Below, piece by piece: positions 17,202 to 27,587 of a stretch of DNA of 58,983 nt. This DNA comes from CAVYHJ01 sp963768165 [NCBI: uncultured bacterium] (GTDB lineage Bacteria > UBP4 > UBA4092): positions 1 through 58,983 of the forward strand of contig CAVYHJ010000004.1 of the NCBI GenBank assembly GCA_963768165.1. The letters run 5' to 3'. Made by a program: the position numbers and the translations under genes. The notes under the pieces were generated by a model that was given only the letters and a program-made list of their open reading frames with translations, did not search any database and was not told the DNA's origin. Numbering within the stretch: position 1 is the first letter of the stretch; each line of letters starts with the position of its first letter.

Positions 17202-18341
17202 TCACACTTCAACACCTAATTTTTCTTTAATCAACTTATCATATACCGCTTCAACCCCTTTGACCATTTTATCCACGGTAAAATATTCTTCCAACCGTTG
17301 TCGACCTTGTATACCCATCTGATAGGCGATGGTTTTATTTTCCAATAAGTATTCAATTGCTTTCGCCAAAGATTTAGGGTCCGCGGGCGGTACCAATATG
17401 CCCGTATGTCCATCTTTGACAACTTCCATAATCCCGTCCACCCGGCTTGCCACAATAGGTTTTTTCATGGACATCGCTTCTAAAAGAACAATCCCAAATC
17501 CTTCATATAACGAAGGGGCAACAAAGATGTCAAACGTGGCATCGCATTCGAATACATCCAGCCGGGGTCCTTTTAGTGAGACGATTTCTCCCAAACCCAA
17601 TTGGTGGATTTGTTTTTCCAGTTTCTCTTTCTCCGCACCCTTGCCAATCAGCGGACAATAAATAATATTTCCCCATTTGGGTTTTAGTATATTAATGGCT
17701 TCAATGAAATAATTATATCCCTTTTTCTCGTGAAGACGTCCAATACTTCCTATCACGATTTTTCCCTCAGGAATCCCCAGTTCTTTTTTTTGGGCGGCAA
17801 TATCCACGGTATGCGAGTTAGGAAAGGGTTCAATCCCATTATAAACCACTACAATTTTTTCCTGAGAAACATGAATCGCTTCTAAAAGAAATCTTTTCCC
17901 TGCTTCAGAAAGAGTAATAATTTTATCTACCCACCGTAAGCTGACTCTTTCCCAGAGACGATGATACCCTTTCATCCAAAGGTCAATATCCCGTTGACCG
18001 GAAATGCGAATGGGTACACGAGCCATTTTCCCGGCAATTCTTGCGACAAAACTCGAATGGAATAAATAGGAATGAATTAATTGGATTTTTCTTTCTTTTA
18101 GGAGACGATAAAGTCTCCAAATAACGCGAAGATCCAGTTTATTCCGTGCATTTAAACAAATGACTTCGATTCCTTGCTCCCGCATTGCTTTGCCAATTTC
18201 CATATCATACACCAGGCAAGCCACTATGACTTGATATTTTTCCTTGGATAAACGGGTTACCAGAGACAACAGCATTTTTTCTGTCCCGCCCAAGGTTAAC
18301 CCGGTGGTAAATTCAAGGATTGGAATCGGCTTTTTTGTCAT
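17202..18341 (-). CDS. GT4-family glycosyltransferase
   Basis: A cytoplasmic GT-B-fold glycosyltransferase of 379 residues. The N-terminal half holds the acceptor-side motif GLTLGGTEKMLLSL, and the donor-side half has IGSIGRLHEKKGYNYFIEA and the E-x7-E block YEGFGIVLLEAMSMKKPIVA. The start is placed at 18341, 12 bases after the AsnB stop; the open frame continues 36 codons upstream inside the asnB gene, but those residues do not resemble GT4 proteins. The ribosome-binding site is weak, so coupling to asnB is likely. Sugar and acceptor are unknown. Confidence 0.87.
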   Translation of the reverse strand: MTKKPIPILEFTTGLTLGGTEKMLLSLVTRLSKEKYQVIVACLVYDMEIGKAMREQGIEVICLNARNKLDLRVIWRLYRLLKERKIQLIHSYLFHSSFVARIAGKMARVPIRISGQRDIDLWMKGYHRLWERVSLRWVDKIITLSEAGKRFLLEAIHVSQEKIVVVYNGIEPFPNSHTVDIAAQKKELGIPEGKIVIGSIGRLHEKKGYNYFIEAINILKPKWGNIIYCPLIGKGAEKEKLEKQIHQLGLGEIVSLKGPRLDVFECDATFDIFVAPSLYEGFGIVLLEAMSMKKPIVASRVDGIMEVVKDGHTGILVPPADPKSLAKAIEYLLENKTIAYQMGIQGRQRLEEYFTVDKMVKGVEAVYDKLIKEKLGVEV

Positions 18342-18352
18342 AGAAAAATTGT

Positions 18353-20314
18353 TTAATGATTGATTTGAGTCAAGGTGAACGAAGGCGGGGAGGAAGAATC
18401 CGAATCGATAAATATGCGGTGCCACAATTCCAACATTAATAAACTCCATAAGACAAAACCATTATTTTCTTTTTTTGCACGATGTTTTTCCAACATGGAT
18501 TCAACACTTTTTTTATTAAAATAACCTCTTTGCAGGGAGCGTTCATTTAACAAGATATTACGGGTGACATCATATAATTCGTGGGATAACCAATGAGATA
18601 TGGGAATGGCAAAACCATGTTTAGGTCTCCAAAGGATATCTTCTGGCAATTCTTTATCAAAAGCTTTTCGCAATAAATATTTGGTTTTCCGACCCTGAAT
18701 CAGGTATTTTGAGGGAGTTTGAAAAGCAAATTCCACTAATTTATGATCTACAAAAGGCACTCTGCCTTCCAAGGAGCAACTCATGGTAATCCTGTCGCCC
18801 TTTTCAAGTAAATCATAGGGTAGATAAGTTTTCATATCAACATAACTGAGTCTTTTCAATAAATCTCGATGCAGGACATGTTCATAGATGCCGGAGAAGA
18901 ATGTTTCAGGAGTAGAATTTTCTTTTTGTAATCTTTCCTGAAAGGAAGGATTATATAAATAACTTCTTTTTTCCCGGGAACAGATAATCAGCCAGGAAAG
19001 GTATCTTAGACTATCCGATTCCTGAAGAGCATTATTAAACCTGGATAGTTTATCCAACTTATAACGCAACGTTGTGTTGGGAATCCCCTGTCCTACGTGG
19101 CATCCCAATTGAGTCAACCCATGAATGATCTTACGAAGAGGATAAGGTACGTTTCGATTCCAGGTGTTTCCCATTCCATCCCATTGGTATCGGTCATAGC
19201 CACCGAATAATTCATCTCCTCCATCCCCTGCCAATATGACTTTTACGGTCTCCCGTGCTTTTTTACAGATATGGTATAGGGGGAGAATGGCCGCATCCGT
19301 AATAGGATCGTCCAGATGCCAGATCAACAATGGCAACACATCAAACATATTCGGTTCAATCGGGATTTCATGATGTTCAGTGTGATACTGTAGGGCAACC
19401 CGGTGAGCGTAGGATTGTTCATTATATTGACCCATTCCCGGAAATACCGCTGCAAAAGTTTTTACCGGCTGGTGGGTTACTTTACTCATCATTGCCACAA
19501 TAGCGCTGGAATCAATTCCTCCACTCAAGAATACACCTAGTGGAACGTCACTGATTAAATGCAAACTCACAGTTTCTTGAAATATTTCTTTTAATTGCTG
19601 AAGAGAGTCCTTTTCAGACAAAATTGATTCGGTTTGATTTAGTTCCAACTCCCAATATGATTGAATACTTACACCCTTCATGGAACATTGAATATAATGT
19701 CCGGGCAATAATTTTTGAACGGATTTAAACATGGACATGGGTGCGGGAACATAATTGAATGTCAGATAATAATCAATGGCTGAAGGATTAATTTCTTTGG
19801 TGATTTCCGGAACTCGTAATAGACTTTTTATTTCTGATGAGAAGTAAATCGTGTTACCGACAATGGCATAATTGAGAGGTTTAATTCCCAGACGGTCACG
19901 GGCCAAAAGTAATTCTTTCCTTTTTGAATCCCAAATAGCAAAGGCGAACATTCCCCGCAAGCGGGAAAACATGTCCGTCCCGTGTTGTTCATACAAATGG
20001 ATGAGGGTTTCGGTATCGCTATGGGTTTGAAATTGATGTCCCTGCTGAATTAATTCATTGCGTAATTCCTGATAGTTATAGATTTCCCCGTTGAATACAA
20101 TCCAAATGGTTTTGTCCTCATTGGCAATCGGTTGATGTCCGGTGGATAAATCAATAATACTTAATCGCCGCATCCCCAGACCCACGATATCGTCATGGTA
20201 ATATCCCTCGTCGTCCGGTCCGCGATGGGGAATGATGTCACACATCGCTTTAACCAAAGTAGGATTGACCTTTTTGTTCAATCCAAAATTAAATATACCG
20301 CTAATTCCGCACAT
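18353..20314 (-). CDS. asnB: glutamine-dependent asparagine synthase-type amidotransferase
   Basis: 653 residues with class II glutamine amidotransferase domain (Cys2 after the initiator Met, MCGISGIF; NGEIYNYQELR; SDTETLIHLYEQHG) and a C-terminal ATP-pyrophosphatase domain (FLSGGIDSSAI loop, LAGDGGDELFGGYDRY). It could make asparagine, but AsnB homologs inside polysaccharide clusters often amidate uronic acids. Its position between glycosyltransferase genes, together with a uronate-forming dehydrogenase at 8.0-9.4 kb, favours sugar amidation here; this is inference. Full family length, no missing motif. Confidence 0.9.
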   Translation of the reverse strand: MCGISGIFNFGLNKKVNPTLVKAMCDIIPHRGPDDEGYYHDDIVGLGMRRLSIIDLSTGHQPIANEDKTIWIVFNGEIYNYQELRNELIQQGHQFQTHSDTETLIHLYEQHGTDMFSRLRGMFAFAIWDSKRKELLLARDRLGIKPLNYAIVGNTIYFSSEIKSLLRVPEITKEINPSAIDYYLTFNYVPAPMSMFKSVQKLLPGHYIQCSMKGVSIQSYWELELNQTESILSEKDSLQQLKEIFQETVSLHLISDVPLGVFLSGGIDSSAIVAMMSKVTHQPVKTFAAVFPGMGQYNEQSYAHRVALQYHTEHHEIPIEPNMFDVLPLLIWHLDDPITDAAILPLYHICKKARETVKVILAGDGGDELFGGYDRYQWDGMGNTWNRNVPYPLRKIIHGLTQLGCHVGQGIPNTTLRYKLDKLSRFNNALQESDSLRYLSWLIICSREKRSYLYNPSFQERLQKENSTPETFFSGIYEHVLHRDLLKRLSYVDMKTYLPYDLLEKGDRITMSCSLEGRVPFVDHKLVEFAFQTPSKYLIQGRKTKYLLRKAFDKELPEDILWRPKHGFAIPISHWLSHELYDVTRNILLNERSLQRGYFNKKSVESMLEKHRAKKENNGFVLWSLLMLELWHRIFIDSDSSSPPSFTLTQINH

Positions 20315-20442
20315 GGTTAATATCTTCGTTCGTTGGATAGTTCCAAATTATTAAAAGCCAGTCCTCTGCAAACATTGTAAAACATTTCGGCACTTTTTTT
20401 GACTTTTTTCATGCTAGGCTTTCCAATTTATAGTGAATATAA

Positions 20443-21519
20443 TTAAATCTCAGAAAATTTAGACAATTTTTCTAAAAACGGTTTAGTTTCCCTAATCACA
20501 TCTTCCACGGAGATTTGATGAAGGCAATACGGTTGTCCCATAAAACAATTATCCTTTTCACAAGGGGAACAGGGATAAGGTTTATAAATGATTTGATGTT
20601 TCTCTTTATCCTGATAAGGCCCCCAGAGAACGGAAGAAGCGGGTCCCGTAAAGGATATTGTCGGAACACCCAATGCCACCGAAAGGTGCAATGGTCCGGT
20701 ATTATTACAGATTAGTAATTTACATTTTGATAAAAGGGCTGCTAATTGACGAAGATTTGTTTTTCCGGCAATAGAAATAAATGAATATTTTGTTTGTTGG
20801 CGGATATTTTCTACCAATCTCATTTCTTCCTGATTTCCTGTTACGATTAATTTGGCATGAAATTGTTCCACCAAAAAATCCATAAGTTGCGCATAATTTT
20901 CTACCGGCCACCGGTGGAACCAACGCTTCGCACCCGGATGAATAGCTATCAAAAAATCACTCTCCAATACATTCTGGTTTTTCAAAAAGAGATGGGCGTA
21001 TTCCTGTTCTTCTTCTGTAAGCCACAGCTGCATTCGGGTAGGTTTGCCATCATCAATCACCTGACTGATAATTTCCAACATATACTCAGCCATGTGTCGA
21101 GGATTTTTTAATGGGTTGGATTTCGAATCTGCCAACGGGGAAAACAAAGAACTTTTTAAAGGATATTGTATGGATTGGGATATACCGGTTAGCGTTGACA
21201 GGATAAACGAATCCCGCCAGAGCATATAAGGAGTCGTGCGATAGGGGTCCATATGCAAATTGATAAACAAGTCGAATTTCTGTTTTTTTATCCATTTTAA
21301 TAATGAAAGGAGTTTGGGAATATTCTTTTGATAGAGAATAAATTCGTCCACATGGCAACAACCTTGCAAAATTATTCTTCCAGTTTCGGAAGTCAATAAA
21401 GTAATCTTTGCGGAGGAGAACGCCTGTCGTAGTGCTGCCAGTGCGGGTACACTCACCAGCATATCGCCAACTTCTCCGCAAAGGAAAACTAAAATTGATT
21501 GGATTTTATTTTTATTCAT
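20443..21519 (-). CDS. GT9-family glycosyltransferase (heptosyltransferase-like)
   Basis: 358 residues of the ADP-heptose:LPS heptosyltransferase family. The start KIQSILVFLCGEVGDMLVSVPALAALRQAF corresponds to the family acceptor motif, and IAIHPGAKRWFHRWPVENYAQLMDFL plus LLICNNTGPLHLSVALGVPTISFTGPA are the donor-site blocks. A C-terminal CxxC-x-x-x-CxxG-x-x-YC cluster (PCSPCEKDNCFMGQPYC) is usual in many members. Its start overlaps the upstream GT2 stop (ATGA). The sugar need not be heptose. Confidence 0.88.
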   Translation of the reverse strand: MNKNKIQSILVFLCGEVGDMLVSVPALAALRQAFSSAKITLLTSETGRIILQGCCHVDEFILYQKNIPKLLSLLKWIKKQKFDLFINLHMDPYRTTPYMLWRDSFILSTLTGISQSIQYPLKSSLFSPLADSKSNPLKNPRHMAEYMLEIISQVIDDGKPTRMQLWLTEEEQEYAHLFLKNQNVLESDFLIAIHPGAKRWFHRWPVENYAQLMDFLVEQFHAKLIVTGNQEEMRLVENIRQQTKYSFISIAGKTNLRQLAALLSKCKLLICNNTGPLHLSVALGVPTISFTGPASSVLWGPYQDKEKHQIIYKPYPCSPCEKDNCFMGQPYCLHQISVEDVIRETKPFLEKLSKFSEI

Positions 21520-22424
21520 TGTTGAGTTCTAAAATAGGTTTGAATTCCCTGCCATTTGCCCTGAAATGCCCAGGGAAGCCAGTTTGTAAATACGGCGAAT
21601 CTCGGGCGGTGTATAAAATGAGCTATCAACATGAAGAAACCAACATTATGGATATCACCGCAGAGAAAGGTAAACAGCAGAAAAGGAATGGAATGGAATA
21701 ATCTACGGTGTTTTAAAAATACATACGTGTTATTATGCTCGGCACAAATAATTGAAGTTTTATCGAGCGAAGACCGGCGGTATTCCACTTGCACGGGAGC
21801 AGCATAATGGTAAACTAAAATGTCCGGATCACAAACTGCTTTATATCCTTTTTCGATAACGATCATCGTTTCATCATCTTCAAATCGCCAATATCCCCTA
21901 AGATTCGTGTCAAACGGCTTCATCAATTCCTTGCGAAAAGACATGTTACAACCACGTAAAGCATGAACCTCTTGTAGATTTTTTGGTATACTTTCACTAT
22001 CTCCAACATTTAGTCCAAACCAAAATATTTTTCTCCAATGTCGGCAATATTTAATAATCGGTTGATCATTAACCATCCTAATGACAGGACCACCAACCGC
22101 TCCAATAGTTTTATCCTGATACCGTTGTTCAATTCGTTCCAACCAATGTGACTCGGCAATCGCATCATCGTCAATAAAACAAATAATATCTCCACTAGCC
22201 GCTTGTAATCCGGCATTTTCCGCTAGCACCACTCCCGGTTCTCGTACATAAACTTTTTTGACATTGGATAATCGCTCATTAATCACTTTTTCCGATTCTG
22301 TGTCCTCCGGGCGAATGACTACAATGAACTCATCCGGTTTCCGCGTCTGCGCAGAAAAAGAATCGATACACTTTACCAGAAAGTCGGGTCTTTTATAAGA
22401 AGCTACGATCACCGAAAGTTTCAT
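21516..22424 (-). CDS. GT2-family glycosyltransferase
   Basis: 302 residues with a GT-A fold: LSVIVASYKRPDFLVKCIDSF at the N-terminus, the metal-binding D-x-D region DIICFIDDDAIAESHWLE (~90), and the acceptor-side FRKELMKPFD and WRFEDDETMIV segments. A C-terminal hydrophobic stretch (~255-280) may touch the membrane. Inverting transfer of one sugar during repeat-unit assembly is the expected role. Overlaps both neighbours by 4 bases, so it is cotranscribed and coupled with GT4 and GT9. Confidence 0.88.
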   Translation of the reverse strand: MKLSVIVASYKRPDFLVKCIDSFSAQTRKPDEFIVVIRPEDTESEKVINERLSNVKKVYVREPGVVLAENAGLQAASGDIICFIDDDAIAESHWLERIEQRYQDKTIGAVGGPVIRMVNDQPIIKYCRHWRKIFWFGLNVGDSESIPKNLQEVHALRGCNMSFRKELMKPFDTNLRGYWRFEDDETMIVIEKGYKAVCDPDILVYHYAAPVQVEYRRSSLDKTSIICAEHNNTYVFLKHRRLFHSIPFLLFTFLCGDIHNVGFFMLIAHFIHRPRFAVFTNWLPWAFQGKWQGIQTYFRTQQ

Positions 22425-23590
22425 GATTTCCTATTTTTCTCGATAGCTATTTTTAAAAATCTTTCGTATTCCAGAGATTTATTTTCCCAGAAGAAATCAG
22501 TCGCTCGTTTTCTTTGATTTTGAATAATCTGTTGTGCAAAATCTTCATCTAATAAAACGTGGTCAATAGCTTCTACCCATTTCGAAATATCTCTCCAATC
22601 CAAGAGGATAGAAGTGTTTGCTGTTGTTGCTCGAAGAGCAGGAATATCGGAGCATACAATAGGAACCCCTACCGCCATGGCTTCCGCCAGTGTGATTGCG
22701 AAACTGTCGATCTCGGAAGAATGCACAAAAACATCCGCTTTCCGGTAATAATCAAAAACCTGTGTATGATGCACCTCCCCAATAATCTCCACGGCATCCG
22801 CCAAATTATTTTCGCTGATTCTTTGCCGCAATTTGTTTTCATAATTCCCTTTTCCGACAATAATCAACCGAAGGGATGAATATTTTTTTCGGAGTTCTTT
22901 AAAGATTGTAACCAATCTCTCTATTCCTTTTGATTTTTCAATTCTGCCGATGTACAACATGATTTTGTTATTCTTTACCGTACGGTGGGGAAGGTATGAA
23001 TCATAGATGGCTTTCGGAATTCCCGGAGTTACTACGCCGTCTAATTTCAAGTGATATGTAGTTTCAATAAATTCCCGGGTCGCCTCACTGTTCGCTATAT
23101 ACAAAACCGATTTATCTTTTTTAAAGAAATTGTCAATTATCACGTCTCCCGGAATATGAAATACCACAGGAATCCCATAGTCCTTACAATAATTGGAATA
23201 TAATAGGCTGTCAGTTACATAATGCACTGAAATTACATCACATGTTCTTACGATCTCTTGAATCTTCCTATTACATCGGAAATTGAACCAGAAACTTAGG
23301 CTTTCAATTCCGAATGTTCCTTGATAAATTTTAATTCCTGGAAGATTGGTTTTATATAAGAGATACCCCAAAGACCTGTTTATGAAACTATACCGGTTTA
23401 AAAAAGGAAGATAATAAGTTTGTGCCTGGATATCGGATAACTGCGGTTGCAAAGTCTTATTCCAAACCGGTTTTCCTGTAAAAAGAAGAACTTCATGATT
23501 CCGACTCAGCCCCCGGGCGAATTCCCGAATAATTGTTTCACTGCCGCCCGTTAAATATCCTAATGTTGAACTTATGAACCCAATACGCAT
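22421..23590 (-). CDS. GT4-family glycosyltransferase
   Basis: 389 residues, GT-B fold. GYLTGGSETIIREFARGL marks the acceptor half; IMLYIGRIEKSKGIERLV and the E-x7-E block SEIDSFAITLAEAMAVGVPIVCSD mark the donor half. It is the first gene of the compact run of glycosyltransferase genes 23590-20443 with ATGA overlaps. Substrate unknown. Confidence 0.87.
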   Translation of the reverse strand: MRIGFISSTLGYLTGGSETIIREFARGLSRNHEVLLFTGKPVWNKTLQPQLSDIQAQTYYLPFLNRYSFINRSLGYLLYKTNLPGIKIYQGTFGIESLSFWFNFRCNRKIQEIVRTCDVISVHYVTDSLLYSNYCKDYGIPVVFHIPGDVIIDNFFKKDKSVLYIANSEATREFIETTYHLKLDGVVTPGIPKAIYDSYLPHRTVKNNKIMLYIGRIEKSKGIERLVTIFKELRKKYSSLRLIIVGKGNYENKLRQRISENNLADAVEIIGEVHHTQVFDYYRKADVFVHSSEIDSFAITLAEAMAVGVPIVCSDIPALRATTANTSILLDWRDISKWVEAIDHVLLDEDFAQQIIQNQRKRATDFFWENKSLEYERFLKIAIEKNRKS

Positions 23591-23881
23591 AATTAATATA
23601 TCAGACTAATATACTTTCATAAAATGAGCAAGAAATTACATTCCAACTTAGTTTCATGGTTTTCTTCGATTCGACCGAAAAAGGTTAAATATGTCATGAT
23701 ATAATAGCAAAGAGCTTCTAAATGAAAAGTGCCATTGAGTTCAAAAATGTTCCCCAATATTCTGTTTTTTTGAATTTGGTAAAATATAAAAGATAATCCA
23801 GACAAGTGTAGCGCTACCAGATTTAGTATGTGAATCAGTTTGGAACCATTGTCTTCAGCAGAGAAAAAATTTCCCTTTAAT

Positions 23882-25570
23882 ATGAGTAGGGAGAAAAGGT
23901 TGTTATTTTTATGCCTTTTTGTCTATTCAATTTTTGTAGATTCCAATCTATCTGCGATTGAACAATATCCTTATCGTTGGGTATATGTCAATGAGAACCT
24001 GCCGCATGAATCGAATGTAAGCCGGATACAAACGATTGTGCGCTTGGCTTCCAAGCATGGGTTTAATGGGATTGTTTTGGCGAGTAATCTTGATAATCTG
24101 GAGTTCATGTCTTCCGATTATATCCGGCGGTTAAAAGAAGTAAAACGAATTTGTGATGAAAACCATCTAGAAATTATTCCCGATATTTTCTCTGTAGGCT
24201 ATGGACATGCGGTAATCGCACATAACCCGAATTTTGCAGAGGGATATCCGGTCATAAGTCAATCCTTTATCGTGAAAGACAGAGCGGCACAATTGGTTCC
24301 AGACCCGCAAATACACATCGTCAATGGCGGGTTTGAACAATATCACGAGGATACCGCGGACGGATATATCGAACAAACCAAACCCGGCGAAATGACTTTT
24401 GTGGACAATCAGGTGTTTCATAGAGGGGGTATGGCATTGCGGTTTGACAATTTCGAAAAAGACCCGGCGGGATTTAATCATATTACACAAGAAATTGCCG
24501 TGAAGCCGTATCGCTGTTATCGTCTCAGTTGTTGGATTAAAACCGAACGATTAAATCTGACGACCAGAGGTAATTTTGTTTTTAGGGTTAATACTTTAAA
24601 AGGCGGATTCTTGCAAGAGAGCGATTATCCGTTGCCGTTCAATAATGATTGGCGAAAACTTACAATGGGATTTAACAGCGGGAACAATATCACCGTGAAA
24701 GTAATGGTGGGGATTAAGAGATGTACTGGCGGAAAATGCTGGGTGAATGACCTGAAATTGGAAGAGGTGGCATTCACGAATATACTCCGAAGAACGGGAA
24801 CCCCATTAAAGGTACAGGGTGCAACCACAGGAATTATTTATGAAGAATTCAAAGACTATGATGTACTTTCAGACCCCGTATTGAATTTTCGTTTCGACCA
24901 CGAGGGTCCTCAATTGACTATTTTAAAAGGAGGCCGTATTCAAGAAGGGGAATTATTAAACGTAAGCTATTATCACGGGATGGCGTTGTTCCGTGACCAA
25001 GTACCGGTTTGTATGTCGGAGCCGCAGATATATGACATCTGGCAGACACAGGCGCAAATTCTCCAGACGATTCTTTCGCCTAATAAATATTTTTTAGACA
25101 TAGACGAGATTCGCGCCGGTGGGACGTGCGAGGCATGCAAACAAAGGGGGATAACAATGGCGCAGATTTTGGGCGATTGTATAACCCGGCAATGCAACAT
25201 TTTGAAAGAGATCAATCCCAAAGCGGAAATTTTCGTTTGGTCGGATATGCTGGATCCCAATCAAAATGCGCGGGACAACTATTATTTGGTAGACGGGGAT
25301 CTGACCGGTTCCTGGAAATACATACCCAAGGATTTGAACATAGTCTGCTGGAATTATGATACTCGGAAGGAAAGCCTGCAACATTTTTCGCGGCTGGGAT
25401 TTCATACGTTAGCGGCAGCATATTATGACGGGCACAATTTGGACAATCCGAAGGGATGGTTGGAGGCGTTAAAGATAACTCCCGGAGCCAGCGGGATTAT
25501 GTATACGACATGGGAGAGCGATTATGGATGGCTGATTCCGTTCGGGAATTTGGTGTCCCAGAGTGAATAA
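23882..25570 (+). CDS. exported TIM-barrel-like protein with inserted CBM-like domain
   Basis: About 562 residues, exported (signal segment LLFLCLFVYSIFVDSNLSA). The mature start YRWVYVNENLPHESNVSRIQ and the KHGFNGIVL, EIIPDIFSVGY and SEPQIYDIWQTQAQIL...YFLDIDEIRAGGTCEAC segments resemble the (beta/alpha)8 barrel of GH20-like or related hydrolases. Residues ~140-290 (HIVNGGFEQYHEDTADGY..., FVDNQVFHRGGMALRF) look like an inserted CBM4/9-type jelly-roll. LDIDEIR is the candidate acidic site. I prefer the ATG at 23882; an in-frame TTG at 23840 would place 14 extra residues before the signal peptide. Substrate unknown; polysaccharide trimming is plausible from context. Confidence 0.65.
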   Translation: MSREKRLLFLCLFVYSIFVDSNLSAIEQYPYRWVYVNENLPHESNVSRIQTIVRLASKHGFNGIVLASNLDNLEFMSSDYIRRLKEVKRICDENHLEIIPDIFSVGYGHAVIAHNPNFAEGYPVISQSFIVKDRAAQLVPDPQIHIVNGGFEQYHEDTADGYIEQTKPGEMTFVDNQVFHRGGMALRFDNFEKDPAGFNHITQEIAVKPYRCYRLSCWIKTERLNLTTRGNFVFRVNTLKGGFLQESDYPLPFNNDWRKLTMGFNSGNNITVKVMVGIKRCTGGKCWVNDLKLEEVAFTNILRRTGTPLKVQGATTGIIYEEFKDYDVLSDPVLNFRFDHEGPQLTILKGGRIQEGELLNVSYYHGMALFRDQVPVCMSEPQIYDIWQTQAQILQTILSPNKYFLDIDEIRAGGTCEACKQRGITMAQILGDCITRQCNILKEINPKAEIFVWSDMLDPNQNARDNYYLVDGDLTGSWKYIPKDLNIVCWNYDTRKESLQHFSRLGFHTLAAAYYDGHNLDNPKGWLEALKITPGASGIMYTTWESDYGWLIPFGNLVSQSE

Positions 25571-25713
25571 ACCGGTAACAATACAAATTGAAATATGAAA
25601 GAATAATCTATATAATATTAATTTACTTAAGTTAAAAAGTAAGTGTAATATATTTACTACGAAATGATTCTGTTATTATAGATAGTTTTCTACAAGAAAT
25701 TTAGGAGTATTTA

Positions 25714-27543
25714 ATGTCGGTCAAGCTTACAGGTATTTATTTAACCATATCCCTTGTTTTTTTCTCATTAACCAACCTGGCTTGTGCACAAACTTGGACG
25801 AAACTCAATCCTACCGGGGAGCTTCCGATAGGGCGTGATTCTTTTTCCGCCAGCTACGATAGTACCAATAATCGGATGATTATTTTTGGGGGTATAGATT
25901 ATTACGGCAATCTTTATAATGATGTATGGGTCCTCAGCAATGCCAATGGTCTGGATAGTACAACTCCCGCTTGGACACAACTCAATCCATCTCCTGATCC
26001 GCTCTATGAGTTCCCGTCAACGCGATGGGGTCATAAGGAAGTCTATGATAATACCGATAATCGGTTAATTATCTTCGGGGGATTGGATATTAATGAAAAT
26101 ACTCTTAATGATGTGTGGGTGCTCAGTAATGCCAATGGTCTGGATACTACAATTCCCGCTTGGACACAACTTACCCCTCTAGCGGATTCCACTTATGGTT
26201 TCCCGTCAAACCGTGACTATCCTTCGGTTGTCTATAATAGGAATAATAATAGCATGATACTTTTTGGGGGAAATACGGCAGCCCCGGGATCGGGACCTTT
26301 CAATAATTATCTGTTTCATGTGTGGATTCTCAGCAATGCCAATGGTCTGGATACTACAATTCCCGCTTGGGAACGCAATACCTCTGTAGATACCGCCTCC
26401 ACATTGGTACGTTTTGCCCATACGGCTGTCTATGATGATGCTAATAATATTATGACCGTTTTTGCAGGAGGTAATAATACAGGCTGGCTAAACGATGTGT
26501 GGGTGCTTAATAATTCCGATAACAGAGAAAATTCTAATTGGACACAACTGACCCCACTTTCTGACCCTGTCTACGGATTTCCGGCAACACGAGACTATCA
26601 TAAGGCGATTTACGATAGCATAAACAACCGGATGACAATCTTTGGAGGTTGGTATGATTGGACCACTCAAATTTTTCTAAACGATGTGTGGGTGCTTACC
26701 AATGCCAATGGACTGGATACTACAGTTCCCGCTTGGATACAGTTAATTCCAACTCCTGATCCAATATACGGACTCCCGACAACCCGCGCCAATCATACTG
26801 CCCTCTATGACATTGCTAATAATCGAATGATAATTTTTGGTGGTGTTTGTGGATATACTAACACTGACCCTAATCAGGAATGTAATGATGTGTGGGTTCT
26901 GAGCAGTCCCAATGGTTTGAGTGCGCCGGAACCTGGTTTCTATGGCACCCCGACCACAGGTATAGGACCATTGCAGGTTAGTTTTGTAGATACTTCAAAA
27001 CTTAAGCCAACCAGTTGGAACTGGAATTTGGGAGACGGGGTAACCACCGGCTTTACCTTGTCATCTACAACGACTCATATCTATGGAATAGTAGCCGCCC
27101 CAACGACTTACAACGTTCAAATGATTGTCAGCAATTCTTATGGAACGACTACTTCTACAATGTTCAATTATATCAGTGTTACCGAGCCGGGACCGAATTC
27201 ATATTTATCGGGTGCACCGCTATATGGATATGGTTCATTGACCGTTTATTTCTTTGACGGGTCGGATAGTTTATATGGCAATAGTACCAGTTGGCATTGG
27301 ACTTTTGGCGATGGGTCCACTAGCAACCTTCAAAATCCTGTCCATATTTATGCGCCCGTATCCTCCGTGACGGCCTATACCGTGCAATTGATTGTGACCA
27401 CAAATTTTGGCGCCAGTACGACCACCATGCCAAATTATATTATTGTGTTTCCTTTGCCCGCCGTAGAAGATTGGATGTTCTATTCTAGCGATATAAATGA
27501 TACAACACCCCAAGTCGCAGATAGCAAACCCCATAAATTATAA
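25714..27543 (+). CDS. exported Kelch-repeat protein with two PKD domains
   Basis: 609 residues. Signal peptide ~1-25 (cleaved near ACAQTW). Residues ~26-400 hold about six Kelch-like repeats with the recurring unit NNRMIIFGG...NDVWVLSNANGLD, each followed by PAWTQL and a proline-rich turn. Two PKD-type domains follow (~405-490 and ~495-580), with FVDTSKLKPTSWNWNLGDG and WHWTFGDGSTS. AGGAG lies seven bases before the ATG. Probably an extracellular adhesion or scaffold protein; the short C-terminal tail has no recognisable anchor. Confidence 0.85.
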   Translation: MSVKLTGIYLTISLVFFSLTNLACAQTWTKLNPTGELPIGRDSFSASYDSTNNRMIIFGGIDYYGNLYNDVWVLSNANGLDSTTPAWTQLNPSPDPLYEFPSTRWGHKEVYDNTDNRLIIFGGLDINENTLNDVWVLSNANGLDTTIPAWTQLTPLADSTYGFPSNRDYPSVVYNRNNNSMILFGGNTAAPGSGPFNNYLFHVWILSNANGLDTTIPAWERNTSVDTASTLVRFAHTAVYDDANNIMTVFAGGNNTGWLNDVWVLNNSDNRENSNWTQLTPLSDPVYGFPATRDYHKAIYDSINNRMTIFGGWYDWTTQIFLNDVWVLTNANGLDTTVPAWIQLIPTPDPIYGLPTTRANHTALYDIANNRMIIFGGVCGYTNTDPNQECNDVWVLSSPNGLSAPEPGFYGTPTTGIGPLQVSFVDTSKLKPTSWNWNLGDGVTTGFTLSSTTTHIYGIVAAPTTYNVQMIVSNSYGTTTSTMFNYISVTEPGPNSYLSGAPLYGYGSLTVYFFDGSDSLYGNSTSWHWTFGDGSTSNLQNPVHIYAPVSSVTAYTVQLIVTTNFGASTTTMPNYIIVFPLPAVEDWMFYSSDINDTTPQVADSKPHKL

Positions 27544-27587
27544 TTGGATTGTCTTCCCTTACTTTATACACTTCACTAACCCATTTC

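Noticed and set aside
23617-23805. 62-residue minus-strand ORF in the gap before the TIM-barrel-like gene
   Set aside because: No ribosome-binding site, no recognisable domain and low-complexity composition; not enough support.
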